Shown here: positions 15,608 to 24,322 of the stretch, piece by piece
Numbering within the stretch: position 1 is the stretch's first letter
Layout of the letters: every line of letters begins with the position of its first letter
Source of the DNA: Umezawaea sp036375055
GTDB lineage: Bacteria > Actinomycetota > Actinomycetes > Mycobacteriales > Pseudonocardiaceae
Reading direction: 5' to 3'
DNA length: 64,000 nucleotides
NCBI RefSeq assembly: GCF_036375055.1
Contig: NZ_DASUSQ010000017.1
Location: 1 to 64,000 of the forward strand
Translations under genes and position numbers: made by a program
The notes under the pieces: generated by a model
The model's input: the letters and a program-made list of their open reading frames with translations, nothing else
What the model was told of the DNA's origin: nothing
Databases searched by the model: none

Positions 15608-17128
15608 TCAGGCGGAGAACGGTGCTCGGTCGATTCCGCAGGTCGCCCCGACAGCGGGCAGCGTGCCCGAGATCAGGTAGTTCCGCTTGGCCGTTTCCGC
15701 GCACGCGCTGCGCACGAACATGGTGCTGTGGCCGGAGCCCTCGACGGTGAGGACGCGGGTCCTGGCGAGTTCCGCCGCGCCGTCCAGCGCCCCGTGCAGC
15801 GGGGTGGACGGGTCGAAGCGGCTGTTGATCACCAGGATCGGCGCCGCCGTCCAGCGGTTCCACGGGCCGGTGTAGCGGTCGGCGTCCTGGTGGCGCCAGG
15901 TCGCGCAGGCCATCATGTCGAACACCGCGATGCGGCCCCAGTACGGCACCCGCAGCTCCTCCGAGGCGCCGTAGGCGGTGTAGGCGGCCGTGCCGCGCGG
16001 GAACGCGCTGTCGGAGCACTGGATCGCGTTGAACGCCTCGGTGCGGTTGGTGATGTAGGGCTCCGCGAGCGTTCGCCGCGCGGGAGCGGTGTGCAGCGCT
16101 TGCAGCGTGCGGGCCGTGTCCTTCCACAGCTCCGGCTGGGCCAGGTCGCCGTTGACCCGCGCGATGAGGGCGGTGTGGTCGAACGTCTCGCCGTCGACCG
16201 TGATCGGCGACTGGCGCACGCGAGCGACCAGCGCGGCCCACTTGGCCTTCAGGTCGCCGCCCGCGAACGCGCAGTCCGCGCCGGGCGCGGCGCACTGGCG
16301 GAGGAACGAGTCGAACGTCTCGGCCGCGCCGCGCGGCACGTCCTGCCGGGTGTCCAGCGGGACGGTCGTGCCCTGGTTCCCGTGGCCGGTGGCGTTGCCC
16401 ACGAAGTCCATCGACCCGTCGAACGCCATGGCGCGCACGCGGTTCGGGTACAGGTTCGCGTAGATCGCGCCGAGGTGGGTGCCGTAGGAGATGCCGTGGT
16501 AGGTCAGCTTGGCGTCGCCGACCGCGCGGCGCAGCAGGTCGAGGTCACGGGCGGTGTTGGCGGTCGAGACGTGCTCCAGCAGGCTGCCCGCGTGCTCGGA
16601 GCAGCGCTGGGCCAGCTCGTCGTAGCCCGCGTAGAAGGCGGGCTCGTCGGCGGGGGTCGCGGGGAAGTCGCGCAGGCCGCCGAGGAACCGCTGCTGCTCG
16701 GCCTCGGTGTCGAAGCAGCGCACGGTGGCGCTGCGGCCGATCCCCCTGGGGTCCCAGGACACGACGTCGAACCGGGCGCGCAGCTCGGGCGAGAACAGCC
16801 ACGGCCACTGGCCGCGGGCGCGCAGCCGTTCCACGCCGGAGGCGCCGGGGCCGCCGAAGTTCACGAACAGCGTGCCGATGCGCGTGCCGGGGCCGGTCGC
16901 GGGCAGCTTGATCAGGGACAGGTCGATCGCGGCGCCGCCTGGCTGGTCGTAGTCCAGCGGCACGGCCGCCGTGCCGCACAGGAAGCCGTCCGCGCAGTCG
17001 CTCCACGTCACGGCCGGCGTGGCGGCCCGGTCGGTGTCCGTCGCGGCGAACGACTGCGGTGCGGTGGTGAGCAGGCCGCACAGCACTCCCGCGACGGCGG
17101 TCAGGGTGATCCATCTGGTTCGCTTCAC
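15608..17128 (-). CDS. Secreted alpha/beta-hydrolase peptidase, tripeptidyl aminopeptidase type
   Basis: A 506-residue exported protein of the S33/TAP family: signal peptide (about 1-28), alpha/beta hydrolase with NFGGPGASG oxyanion strand (about 90), DPRGIG (about 125), nucleophile GISYGTH (Ser near 218) and a C-terminal TAP-like domain. The last carries the catalytic Asp in SRFDPSTPL (near 435) and His in EGSGHSTMF (near 463). Streptomyces relatives remove tripeptides or single residues from N-termini of exported proteins. It is monocistronic, ending at a hairpin. A Cys pair CADGFLCGT near residue 45 is typical. Confidence 0.9.
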   Translation of the reverse strand: MKRTRWITLTAVAGVLCGLLTTAPQSFAATDTDRAATPAVTWSDCADGFLCGTAAVPLDYDQPGGAAIDLSLIKLPATGPGTRIGTLFVNFGGPGASGVERLRARGQWPWLFSPELRARFDVVSWDPRGIGRSATVRCFDTEAEQQRFLGGLRDFPATPADEPAFYAGYDELAQRCSEHAGSLLEHVSTANTARDLDLLRRAVGDAKLTYHGISYGTHLGAIYANLYPNRVRAMAFDGSMDFVGNATGHGNQGTTVPLDTRQDVPRGAAETFDSFLRQCAAPGADCAFAGGDLKAKWAALVARVRQSPITVDGETFDHTALIARVNGDLAQPELWKDTARTLQALHTAPARRTLAEPYITNRTEAFNAIQCSDSAFPRGTAAYTAYGASEELRVPYWGRIAVFDMMACATWRHQDADRYTGPWNRWTAAPILVINSRFDPSTPLHGALDGAAELARTRVLTVEGSGHSTMFVRSACAETAKRNYLISGTLPAVGATCGIDRAPFSA

Positions 17129-17205
17129 GGCGCGAACACGCCGGACCGCGCGAGTCGGTTGCCCCGATCGGCGAAACCGCCGACAACCTCAGCGCCGCAC
17201 CGGTT

Positions 17206-17493
17206 CTACTCGCCGCGCATCGACCGGCGGATCTCCTCCAGCCGGTCGCGGCCCGCCTGGTCGCGCTCGGCCATCCGCTCCTCGACGGACTTCGCCTCGG
17301 GCACGTCGCCGGACAGCTCCGTCGCCGCGGCGGCCGTGCCGACCCTGGTCTCGATCCTGTCGCGCACGTAGTCGAAGTTCGGCACCCCCGACTCGGTGTA
17401 GTCGAAGGCCGGGACGACCGGCGGGGCGGACTCGGGCTCGTCGACGAGCTCCGCCTCGATCGCAGGCAGCTCGTTCCGCTGGTGCTCGCCCAT
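17206..17493 (-). CDS. Small acidic protein of unknown function
   Basis: A 95-residue acidic protein with a Pro/Glu-rich first half, the motif FDYTESGVPNFDYVRDRIE near the middle and a charged C-terminal helix (KSVEERMAERDQAGRDRLEE). I recognise no named family. The ATG at 17493 is preferred because GGAG lies about eight bases upstream; an in-frame ATG at 17532 would add 13 residues but leaves almost no space before the divergent ppk2 gene. There is no membrane segment. Confidence 0.6.
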   Translation of the reverse strand: MGEHQRNELPAIEAELVDEPESAPPVVPAFDYTESGVPNFDYVRDRIETRVGTAAAATELSGDVPEAKSVEERMAERDQAGRDRLEEIRRSMRGE

Positions 17494-17582
17494 CGCCGTG
17501 CTCCGTCCGTCGGTTCCCGTGACGACCGCCATTGTTCACCGCGACGCGCGTAACCGCGGGACCGAGGGGGTATGTCCGAGTT

Positions 17583-18533
17583 ATGCACCAGTTGTCCGAT
17601 GTCCCCAGCCTGCTCGCCGAGTTCCGCGTCGACCACACCGACGAGGACGATCCCGTGCTGCTGCGCCACGACGGCACGCCGGTGGACACCTGGCGGCAGA
17701 ACTACCCCTACGACGAGCGGATGACGAGGGCCGAGTACGACCAGGACAAGCGGCTGCTCCAGATCGAGCTGCTGAAGCTCCAGTACTGGATCAAGGAGAC
17801 CGGGCAGCGGCTGGTGATGCTGTTCGAGGGGCGCGACGCGGCGGGCAAGGGCGGCACGATCAAGCGGTTCACCGAGCACCTGAACCCGCGCGGCGCGCAC
17901 GTGGTGGCGCTGGAGAAGCCGTCGGAGCGCGAGCGGAGCCAGTGGTACTTCCAGCGGTACATCGCTCACCTGCCGTCGGCGGGGGAGATGCTGCTGTTCG
18001 ACCGGTCCTGGTACAACCGCGCGGGCGTCGAGCGGGTGATGGGCTTCTGCACCGACGAGGAGTACCAGCGGTTCCTCCAGCAGGCGCCGGTGTTCGAGAA
18101 CATGCTGGTGGACGACGGCGTGCACCTGGTGAAGTTCTGGTTCTCGGTGTCGCAGGAGGAGCAGCGCACGCGGTTCGCCATCCGCCAGGTCGACCCGGTG
18201 CGGCAGTGGAAGCTCAGCCCGATGGACCTGGAGTCGCTCGACAAGTGGGACGAGTACACGACCGCGAAGGTGGCGATGTTCCGCGAGACCGACACGGAGA
18301 AGGCGCCCTGGACGGTGGTGAAGAGCAACGACAAGAAGCGCGCCCGGCTGGAGGCGATGCGCAGCCTCCTGGTCCGGTTCGACTACCCGGACCGCGACGA
18401 CGAGGTCGTCGGGAAGCCCGATCCGCGGATCGTGGGCGCCGCGGCGACGCTGCTGGAGTCGGGCGAGGACGACACGGACCTCACGCCGACGCCGCTGCAC
18501 CCGGCTGTGGAAGGGCCGGGGTTGCACCCGTGA
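17583..18533 (+). CDS. ppk2: Polyphosphate kinase 2
   Basis: A 316-residue cytosolic kinase that transfers phosphate between polyphosphate and nucleotides. The Walker A motif GRDAAGKGG is near residue 83 and the Walker B/lid region LFDRSWYNRAGVE near 141-153, with the EGRDAAGKGGTIKRF and KFWFSVSQEEQ blocks of PPK2. The size matches the one-domain (class I) form. The ATG at 17583 is the first codon that gives the family N-terminus; the ribosome site (GAGGGGG) is unusually distant at 12 bases. The C-terminal dozen residues (LHPAVEGPGLHP) are encoded by the first unit of an 80-bp DNA repeat, so the gene end has been replaced or extended by the repeat. Confidence 0.9.
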   Translation: MHQLSDVPSLLAEFRVDHTDEDDPVLLRHDGTPVDTWRQNYPYDERMTRAEYDQDKRLLQIELLKLQYWIKETGQRLVMLFEGRDAAGKGGTIKRFTEHLNPRGAHVVALEKPSERERSQWYFQRYIAHLPSAGEMLLFDRSWYNRAGVERVMGFCTDEEYQRFLQQAPVFENMLVDDGVHLVKFWFSVSQEEQRTRFAIRQVDPVRQWKLSPMDLESLDKWDEYTTAKVAMFRETDTEKAPWTVVKSNDKKRARLEAMRSLLVRFDYPDRDDEVVGKPDPRIVGAAATLLESGEDDTDLTPTPLHPAVEGPGLHP

Positions 18534-18862
18534 GCCGGGCCGGCGGGGGCGGCGCGGGTCTCCCGCCGACGCTCTTGCACCGGGCTGCGGATGGGACCGG
18601 GCCGCGTCCGTGAGCCGGGCCGGCGGGGATGACGAGGGTCTCCCGCCGGCTGCCTTGCTCCCGGCTGTGGGCGGGCTGGGGGTCGGACCGGTGAGCTGGG
18701 CGGGTGTTGGCGACGCGGGTCCGGCGCTGACACCCCTGCACCGGGCTGCGGATGGGGCCGGGGTTGCACCCGTGCACCGGGCTGGGGGCGGGGGCGACGC
18801 GGGTCTCCCGCCGGCGTCCTTGCTCCCGGCCGTGGACGGGCCGGGGCCGCACCCGTGAGCCG
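18495..18862. repeat. Tandem ~80-bp degenerate repeat, about 4.5 copies
   Basis: A core of the form CCGG(G)CTGYGG-N-GGGNCGGGG-N-CACCCGTGAGCCGGG recurs with starts at 18500, 18580, 18660, 18741 and 18825, that is at spacings of 80, 80, 81 and 84 bases. The 80-base period is not a multiple of three, so it does not build a protein repeat, and the reading frames across it are chance GC-rich frames. The array fills the convergent gap between ppk2 and gntR and supplies the last codons of ppk2. Confidence 0.85.
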
Positions 18863-18864
18863 AG

Positions 18865-18890
18865 CCCGTCGGGGCGCCCGCCCCGGCGGG
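18865..18890 (-). terminator. Hairpin terminator of the urt-gntR operon
   Basis: Stem CCCGTCGGGGC / GCCCCGGCGGG (one G-T pair) with a four-base loop, directly after the gntR stop in the direction of transcription. Confidence 0.7.
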
Positions 18891-18892
18891 AC

Positions 18893-19570
18893 TCACTCGA
18901 CCCGCGTGCTGTGCCGTGCGGCGAGCGCGCGGCCCGCGCGCTCGACCACGACCTCCAGCGACGCGCCGAGGTGCTCGTGCAGCAGGACCAGCGCCTCCTC
19001 CAACCGCCCCTCGCGCACGCGTTCCATGATCTCGATGTGCTCGGCGATGGCCGTCTCGACGTGCCCCTCGACGGTGAAGTCGTACATCCGCGCCGTGCGG
19101 GTGCGGTGGTTCACCGCGACCAGCGCGGCCACCAGCTCGGGGTTGCCGGACGCGCCGAGCAGCGCCGCGTGGAACCGCTCGTCCTCCAGCACGAACTCCG
19201 GCCGAGGGGCCGGGGGGTCGGTGCGCAGGCCGTACCAGTGCTCCAGCTCCGCCTCCAGCGCCCGCACCGAGTGCCGGACGGAGGGGTTCTCGATCGACCG
19301 CGCGATGCCCCGCAGCTCCACGGCGATCCGCACCTCGTGGAGGTCCCTGATCGTGGTCAGGTCCGGCACGACGATCGAGTAGCCGTAGTCCTCCCTGCGC
19401 ACCAGTCCGTCCGCCTCCAGCCGGGTCAGCGCCTCCCGCACGGGGGTGCGGGAGACGCCGAGCTTCTTGGCGAGCTTCGGCTCGGTGAAGCGCTCGGCCG
19501 CCCCCCACCCCCCGCCGAGGACCGCGTCGTGCAGCCGCAGGTACACCTGGTCGCGGAGGGAACCGGTCAT
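18893..19570 (-). CDS. GntR-family regulator, FCD (FadR) subgroup
   Basis: A 225-residue repressor-type regulator. Residues 5-70 form the winged helix (LAKKLGVSRTPVREALTRLEADGLV, the GntR recognition segment) and about 80-215 the all-helical FCD ligand-binding domain. FCD metal-binding residues appear as D/E-R-FHAALLGASGN near residue 133 and the His in VEGHVETAIAEH (near 175) and LLHEHL (near 203). It starts ten bases after urtE with GAGGGA before the ATG, so it is the sixth gene of the urt operon. It probably controls this operon, perhaps through the repeats at 24294-24322 (inference). Confidence 0.85.
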   Translation of the reverse strand: MTGSLRDQVYLRLHDAVLGGGWGAAERFTEPKLAKKLGVSRTPVREALTRLEADGLVRREDYGYSIVVPDLTTIRDLHEVRIAVELRGIARSIENPSVRHSVRALEAELEHWYGLRTDPPAPRPEFVLEDERFHAALLGASGNPELVAALVAVNHRTRTARMYDFTVEGHVETAIAEHIEIMERVREGRLEEALVLLHEHLGASLEVVVERAGRALAARHSTRVE

Positions 19571-19580
19571 GGTCGGTCCC

Positions 19581-20276
19581 TCAGATGGCCATCGCGGCGC
19601 GGACGCCGTCGAGCGCCGCGGTACCGCCCGCGCCCGTGGCGGTGATCCGGCCCGCCTCCAGCACGTAGTAGCGGTCGGCGGTGCTCAGGGCGAAGCCGAT
19701 GTGCTGTTCGACCAGCAGCACGGACAGGCCGCCGCTCGTGGACAGGGTCCTGATCGTCTCCTCGATCTCCGCGACCACGGACGGCTGGATGCCCTCGGTC
19801 GGCTCGTCCAGGACCAGCAGCTCCGGCCGGGTGATCAGCGCCCGCGCGATGGCGAGCTGCTGGCGCTGCCCGCCCGAGAGCAGGCCCGCGCGCCTGCCCA
19901 GCACCGGGACCAGCGCCGGGAACACCTCCAGCGCCCCGGCGAGCAGCCGCTTGCCGTCCTTGCGGGCGTCGGCGACCAGCCTGAGGTTGTCCTCCGCCGT
20001 GAGCTGCGGGAACGACTGCTGGCCCTGCGGCACGTAGGCGAGCCCGCGCTTCACCCGCTCGTTCGGGCGAAGACGCGTCACGTCCTCGCCGTCCATCAGC
20101 ACCCGACCGCTCGTGGGCCGCAGGAGTCCCGCCGCCGCGCGCAGCAGCGTGGTCTTGCCCGCGCCGTTGTGGCCCATGACCGCGACCACCGAGTCCGACG
20201 GGACCTCGACCGTCGCGCCGTGCACGACGGTCGAGCGCCCGTACCCGACGGTGACGTCCACCAGGTCCAGCTTCAC
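19581..20276 (-). CDS. urtE: Urea ABC transporter ATP-binding subunit UrtE
   Basis: A 231-residue ABC ATPase: Walker A GHNGAGKTT (near 35), Q-loop PQGQQSFPQLT, signature LSGGQRQQLAIARAL (near 134) and Walker B LLVLDEPTEGIQPSVV. The TEGIQPS sequence after Walker B is characteristic of UrtE among the branched-chain-type transporters. It starts with GTG overlapping the urtD stop (GTGA). It energises urea uptake with UrtD. Confidence 0.92.
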   Translation of the reverse strand: MKLDLVDVTVGYGRSTVVHGATVEVPSDSVVAVMGHNGAGKTTLLRAAAGLLRPTSGRVLMDGEDVTRLRPNERVKRGLAYVPQGQQSFPQLTAEDNLRLVADARKDGKRLLAGALEVFPALVPVLGRRAGLLSGGQRQQLAIARALITRPELLVLDEPTEGIQPSVVAEIEETIRTLSTSGGLSVLLVEQHIGFALSTADRYYVLEAGRITATGAGGTAALDGVRAAMAI

Positions 20277-21016
20277 GCCCCCACCTCCGCGCGGCCCAGG
20301 TAGACCTCCTGGACCAGCGGGTCGGCCTGCACGTGGGCGACGGTGCCCTCGCTGAGCACCCGGCCCGCGTGCAGCACGGTCACCGACGTGGCGAACGAGC
20401 GCATGAAGTCCATGTCGTGCTCGACCACGACGACCACGCAGTTCTCACCGACGCGCTGGAGCAGCTCGCCGGTCTGCTGGCGCTCCTCGGCGCTCATGCC
20501 CGCCACGGGCTCGTCCAGCAGCAGCACCTTCGAGTCCCGCACGAGCAGCATCCCGATCTCCAGCCACTGCTTCTGCCCGTGCGCGAGCACGCCCGCCTGC
20601 CGGTCGCGCAGGTCGGTGAGCCCGACGACCTCCAGCGCCGCCTCGACCTCCGGCGGTGTGGACGACCGGCGGCGCAGCATGGTGAGCGGTCCGCGTCCGG
20701 CGCCCGCGGCGATGTCGAGGTTCTGGAGGACCGTCAGCTCCTCGAACACGCTGGCCGTCTGGAACGTCCGGCCGACGCCGAGCCTGGCGATCCGGTGCAC
20801 CTTGCGGTTGAGCAGCTCGGTGCGTCCGAACGCGGCCGACCCGGTCGCCGGGACCAGGCCGGTGATCGCGTCGACCAGCGTGGTCTTGCCCGCGCCGTTC
20901 GGGCCGATGAGGAACCGCAGGTCGCCCTGGAGCACGGTCGTGGTCACGCCGTCGACGGCGACGAACCCGTCGAAGGAGACCCGGACGTCGGTCAGTTCGA
21001 GGTAGTCGGACTTCAC
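20273..21016 (-). CDS. urtD: Urea ABC transporter ATP-binding subunit UrtD
   Basis: A 247-residue ABC ATPase, LivG-like. It has Walker A GPNGAGKTT (near 38), the Q-loop region GRTFQTASVFEELTVLQNLD and a signature LAHGQKQWLEIGMLL in place of LSGGQ, which is typical of UrtD. Walker B is VLLLDEPVAGMS, with VVVVEHDMDFM as the switch His. The GTG start overlaps the urtC stop by four bases. Confidence 0.92.
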   Translation of the reverse strand: MKSDYLELTDVRVSFDGFVAVDGVTTTVLQGDLRFLIGPNGAGKTTLVDAITGLVPATGSAAFGRTELLNRKVHRIARLGVGRTFQTASVFEELTVLQNLDIAAGAGRGPLTMLRRRSSTPPEVEAALEVVGLTDLRDRQAGVLAHGQKQWLEIGMLLVRDSKVLLLDEPVAGMSAEERQQTGELLQRVGENCVVVVVEHDMDFMRSFATSVTVLHAGRVLSEGTVAHVQADPLVQEVYLGRAEVGA

Positions 21017-22047
21017 GCTGTCTCCCTGCGCCGGGTGAGGATCGAGCCCACGGTGGACAGCCCGCGCGGCAGGAACGCCACGACGAGCACGAACAGCGCG
21101 CCCTGGAAGTAGATCCAGAACGACGGGAAGCTCTCCGACAGCGACGTCTGCGCCCACGCCACGGCGATGGCGCCCAGCGCCGGGCCGAACAGCGTCGACC
21201 GGCCGCCGATCGCGACGCCGATCAGGAACGCGATCGACGGCACCACGCCGACGCTGGCGGGGGAGATGATGCCGACGATCGGCACGAACAGCGCGCCCGC
21301 GACACCGGCCACCACCGCGGCGACCACGTAGGCGACGACCTTGACGTTCGCCGGGTCGTAGCCGAGGAACCGGACGCGCTCCTCCTGGTCGCGCACGGCG
21401 ATCAGGAGTTCGCCGTAGCGGGAGCGGTAGAGCTGCCAGACGACGAGCAGCACCGCCAGCAGCGTGCCCGCGGCGATGTAGAACAGCATCCGCTTGTTGA
21501 CGGGGTCGAACAGGTTGAAGCCGAAGAACGACCGGAACCCGTTGAGCCCGTTGGTGCCGCCGATCGTGGCCTGCTGGCCGACCAGCAGGATCGCGAACGC
21601 CGCCGCGAGCGCCTGCGACAGGATCGCGAAGTACGCGCCGCGCACCCGCCTCCGGAAGACCGCCATGCCGAGCCCGTACGCCACCAGAGCCGGGACCAGC
21701 ACGATCGCCACCACCGTCACCACGGGGTCGCGGAACGGTTCCCACCAGACCGGCACCACACCGGACCCGTAGAGCTTCATGAAGTCCGGCACGCCGTTCG
21801 GGCCCGCGTCGGCCAGCTTCAGGTGCATCGCCATGACGTACGCGCCGAGGCCGAAGAACACGCCCTGGCCCAGCGTCAGCATCCCGCCGCGACCCCAGGC
21901 GAGACCGATCCCCACGGCCACGATGCCGTAGCAGACGAACCGGCCCAGCAGCGAGAGCCGGAAGTCCGACAGCACGGCCGGTGCGAGCACCAGCAGCGCC
22001 AGCGCGAGGACGATGAACCCCGCGACCTTGCCGTGCTCACCCCTCAT
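21013..22047 (-). CDS. urtC: Urea ABC transporter permease UrtC
   Basis: A 344-residue permease of the LivM type with about nine membrane segments. Family marks are WGRGGMLTLGQGVFFGLGAYVMAMHL near residues 51-76, GTNGLNGF near 168 and the EAA-like loop around YGELLIAVRDQEERVRFLGYDP (near 216-238). The ATG overlaps the urtB stop (ATGA). Confidence 0.92.
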   Translation of the reverse strand: MRGEHGKVAGFIVLALALLVLAPAVLSDFRLSLLGRFVCYGIVAVGIGLAWGRGGMLTLGQGVFFGLGAYVMAMHLKLADAGPNGVPDFMKLYGSGVVPVWWEPFRDPVVTVVAIVLVPALVAYGLGMAVFRRRVRGAYFAILSQALAAAFAILLVGQQATIGGTNGLNGFRSFFGFNLFDPVNKRMLFYIAAGTLLAVLLVVWQLYRSRYGELLIAVRDQEERVRFLGYDPANVKVVAYVVAAVVAGVAGALFVPIVGIISPASVGVVPSIAFLIGVAIGGRSTLFGPALGAIAVAWAQTSLSESFPSFWIYFQGALFVLVVAFLPRGLSTVGSILTRRRETA

Positions 22048-22928
22048 GCCAGGCTCCTCGTCCGGATGCTGAAGATCCCCTGCGGCCGGACCTGGAGGAA
22101 CACGACGACCACCACGAACACCGCCACCTTCGCGAGGCTCGCGGTGGTGGAGTACTCGAAGGTCGCCTGCATCAGGCCGAGGCCGAAAGCGGCGATCACC
22201 GTGCCCTTGATCTGCCCGATGCCGCCCGCCACCACGACCAGGAAGGCGTCGACGATGTAGTTGGTGCCCAGCGTCGGGCCGGTGGAGCCGAGCAGCGTCA
22301 GCGCGACACCGGCGATGCCCGCCAGGCCCGAGCCGATGAAGAACGTCAGCCGGTCGGTGGCCCTGGTGGAGATGCCCACCGTCTCGGCGAGGTCGCGGTT
22401 CTGCACGACGCCCCGGACGCGCCTGCCGAGCGAGGTCCTGGTGAGGACGAGCGCGAGCACGCCGACGGCCGCGACCGACAGCGCCAGGATGAACAGCCGG
22501 GCCGCGGGGACCTGGGTGAAGCCGAGGTCGACCCCGCCGGACAGCCAGGTCGGGGCCTTGACGTCCACGTTGGGCGCGCCGAACACGTCGCGCGCGACCT
22601 GTTGCAGGATCAGGGCCACGCCCCACGTGACGAGCAGCGTGTCGAGCGGGCGGTGGTACATCCGGTGGATGAGCAGCACCTCCAGCAGCAGCCCGAGCAG
22701 GCCGCCGACCAGGAACCCGAGCGGGATCGACACGACCAGCGCCAGACCCGCGTCGGCGATGAAGCCCTGCACGACGAACACCGTGTAGGCGCCCGCCATC
22801 ATGAACTCGCCGTGCGCCATGTTGATGACGCCCATCTGGCCGAACGTCAGGGACAGGCCGAGCGCGGCGAGCAGCAGCACCGACCCCAGGGACAGGCCCG
22901 CGAAGAGCTGGCCGAACAACGCTTCCAC
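22044..22928 (-). CDS. urtB: Urea ABC transporter permease UrtB
   Basis: A 294-residue LivH-type permease with about eight hydrophobic helices. FGQMGVINMAHGEFMMAGAY near residues 29-48 and the GRRVRGVVQNRDLAETVGI cytoplasmic loop (near 176-194) are diagnostic of UrtB. The protein starts with GTG preceded by GGAAGGAG. It forms the channel with UrtC. Confidence 0.92.
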   Translation of the reverse strand: MEALFGQLFAGLSLGSVLLLAALGLSLTFGQMGVINMAHGEFMMAGAYTVFVVQGFIADAGLALVVSIPLGFLVGGLLGLLLEVLLIHRMYHRPLDTLLVTWGVALILQQVARDVFGAPNVDVKAPTWLSGGVDLGFTQVPAARLFILALSVAAVGVLALVLTRTSLGRRVRGVVQNRDLAETVGISTRATDRLTFFIGSGLAGIAGVALTLLGSTGPTLGTNYIVDAFLVVVAGGIGQIKGTVIAAFGLGLMQATFEYSTTASLAKVAVFVVVVVFLQVRPQGIFSIRTRSLA

Positions 22929-22955
22929 GTGGTTCTCCTTCCGGGGCGGGGCGGC

Positions 22956-24215
22956 TCAGCCCGACAGACCGGTGGCCCAGGCGTAGCTCTTGAGGAACGG
23001 GTCCGGCTCGATCGGCTTCTCGGAGCTCCACTCGGTGTGGATCAGCCCGTCCGCGCCGACCTTGCCGATGAGCGCGGTCTTGGCGATGTGGTGGTTCTCG
23101 CCGTCGACGGTGACCGCGCCCTCCGGCGCGTCGAAGCTCACGCCGCCCGCGGCCTTCTTCACGTCGTCCGGCGCGAACGACCTCGCCTTCTCGACCATGG
23201 CCTGCCAGAGGAACAGCGAGGTGTAGGCGGCCTCCATCGGGTCGGACGTCACGCGGGACGCGCCGTACTTCGCCTTGAACGCCTCGACGAACGTCCTGTT
23301 CGCCGGGGAATCCACGGTCTGGTAGTAGTTCCACGCCGTGAGCTGGCCGACCAGGTTGTCGACGCCGACGCCGCCGACCTCCTCCTCGGCGATCGACACC
23401 GACACGACCGGCGTGGTCGCCGCCGTGAGGCCCGCGTTCTTGTACTCCTTGAAGAACGCCACGTTCGAGTCGCCGTTGAGCGTGTTGAACACCGCCGCCG
23501 AGCCGGAACCCTTGAGCTTGTTGACGATCGTGGCGAAGTCGGTGTGGCCGAGCGGCGCGTACTCCTCACCCCTGACCTCGATGCCGTTCGCCTTGGCGTA
23601 GGCCTGGATGATCTTGTTGGCGGTGCGCGGGAACACGTAGTCCGAGCCGACCAGGAAGAGCGTGGTGACGCCCTTCTCCTTGAGGTAGTCGAGCGCGGGC
23701 ACGATCTGCTGGTTCGTGGTCGCGCCGGTGTAGAAGATGTTCGGCGAGGACTCCAGGCCCTCGTACTGCACCGGGTAGAACAGCAGGCCGTTCGCGCCCT
23801 CGAACACCGGCAGCATCGCCTTGCGGGAGGACGACGTCCAGCCGCCGAACACCGCGGCCACGCAGTCGGAGCTGATCAGCTTCGTCGCCTTCTCGGCGAA
23901 CACGGTGGGCTCGGACGCGCCGTCCTCGGTCACCACCGAGAGCTTCTTGCCCAGCACGCCGCCCTTGGCGTTGATCTGCTCCACGGCCAGGTTCAGGGAG
24001 TCGTTGACGGTCTTCTCGCTGATGGCCATCGTGCCGGACAGGGAGTTGAGCAGGCCGATCTTGACCGAGTCGCCGGAGGTGTCCACGCAGGACGCCGGGC
24101 CGGAACCACCGCCGGTGCTCGTGTCGGACGTGCGGCTGCCGCACGCGCTGACGAGCAGCACGCCTGCGGAGAGGAGGGCGGTGACGCGCGTCGCGCGTCG
24201 GAGTCCAGTGTTCAC
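22956..24215 (-). CDS. urtA: Urea ABC transporter substrate-binding lipoprotein UrtA
   Basis: A 419-residue type I periplasmic-binding-fold lipoprotein. The signal ends in the lipobox LVSACG (Cys about 25). The mature protein opens KIGLLNSLSGTMAISE and has the UrtA signature FGGWTSSSRKAMLPVFE (near 122-138) and YPVQYEG(L)ESSPNIFYTGA (near 146), which separate UrtA from amino-acid binding proteins. GTG start with AAAGGCG upstream. It heads the urtABCDE-gntR operon, delivering urea to UrtBC. Confidence 0.93.
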   Translation of the reverse strand: MNTGLRRATRVTALLSAGVLLVSACGSRTSDTSTGGGSGPASCVDTSGDSVKIGLLNSLSGTMAISEKTVNDSLNLAVEQINAKGGVLGKKLSVVTEDGASEPTVFAEKATKLISSDCVAAVFGGWTSSSRKAMLPVFEGANGLLFYPVQYEGLESSPNIFYTGATTNQQIVPALDYLKEKGVTTLFLVGSDYVFPRTANKIIQAYAKANGIEVRGEEYAPLGHTDFATIVNKLKGSGSAAVFNTLNGDSNVAFFKEYKNAGLTAATTPVVSVSIAEEEVGGVGVDNLVGQLTAWNYYQTVDSPANRTFVEAFKAKYGASRVTSDPMEAAYTSLFLWQAMVEKARSFAPDDVKKAAGGVSFDAPEGAVTVDGENHHIAKTALIGKVGADGLIHTEWSSEKPIEPDPFLKSYAWATGLSG

Positions 24216-24293
24216 GGTTGCGCCTTTCGGGGGAGGGCTTCCGGTGGGGTGTGGACGGGGCCGGGCTCGCCAGGGGGCGACGTGCGGGGTGGG

Positions 24294-24322
24294 GCTGTGT
24301 ACAGCGCTGTCGACACGGCTGT
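24294..24322. promoter_or_regulatory. Three GCTGT direct repeats phased at 12 bp in the urtA promoter region
   Basis: GCTGT occurs at 24294, 24306 and 24318, exactly 12 bases apart. The first two copies also form imperfect palindromes (GCTGTGTACAGC and GCTGTCGACACG). The array lies about 80 bases upstream of the urtA start and is a good candidate operator for the operon's own GntR regulator. A separate GTGAAC-n5-GTTTC-n5-GTTAC arrangement at 24372-24397 weakly resembles a GlnR site. Confidence 0.5.

Noticed and set aside
15533..17371. A 612-codon plus-strand frame opposite the tripeptidyl peptidase
   Set aside because: It is antisense to a gene with a full catalytic triad and has no domain or ribosome site.
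18383..18852. Minus-strand Pro/Gly/Arg-rich frames across the 80-bp repeat
   Set aside because: The repeat period is not a multiple of three and the frames have no start signals; they are products of base composition.
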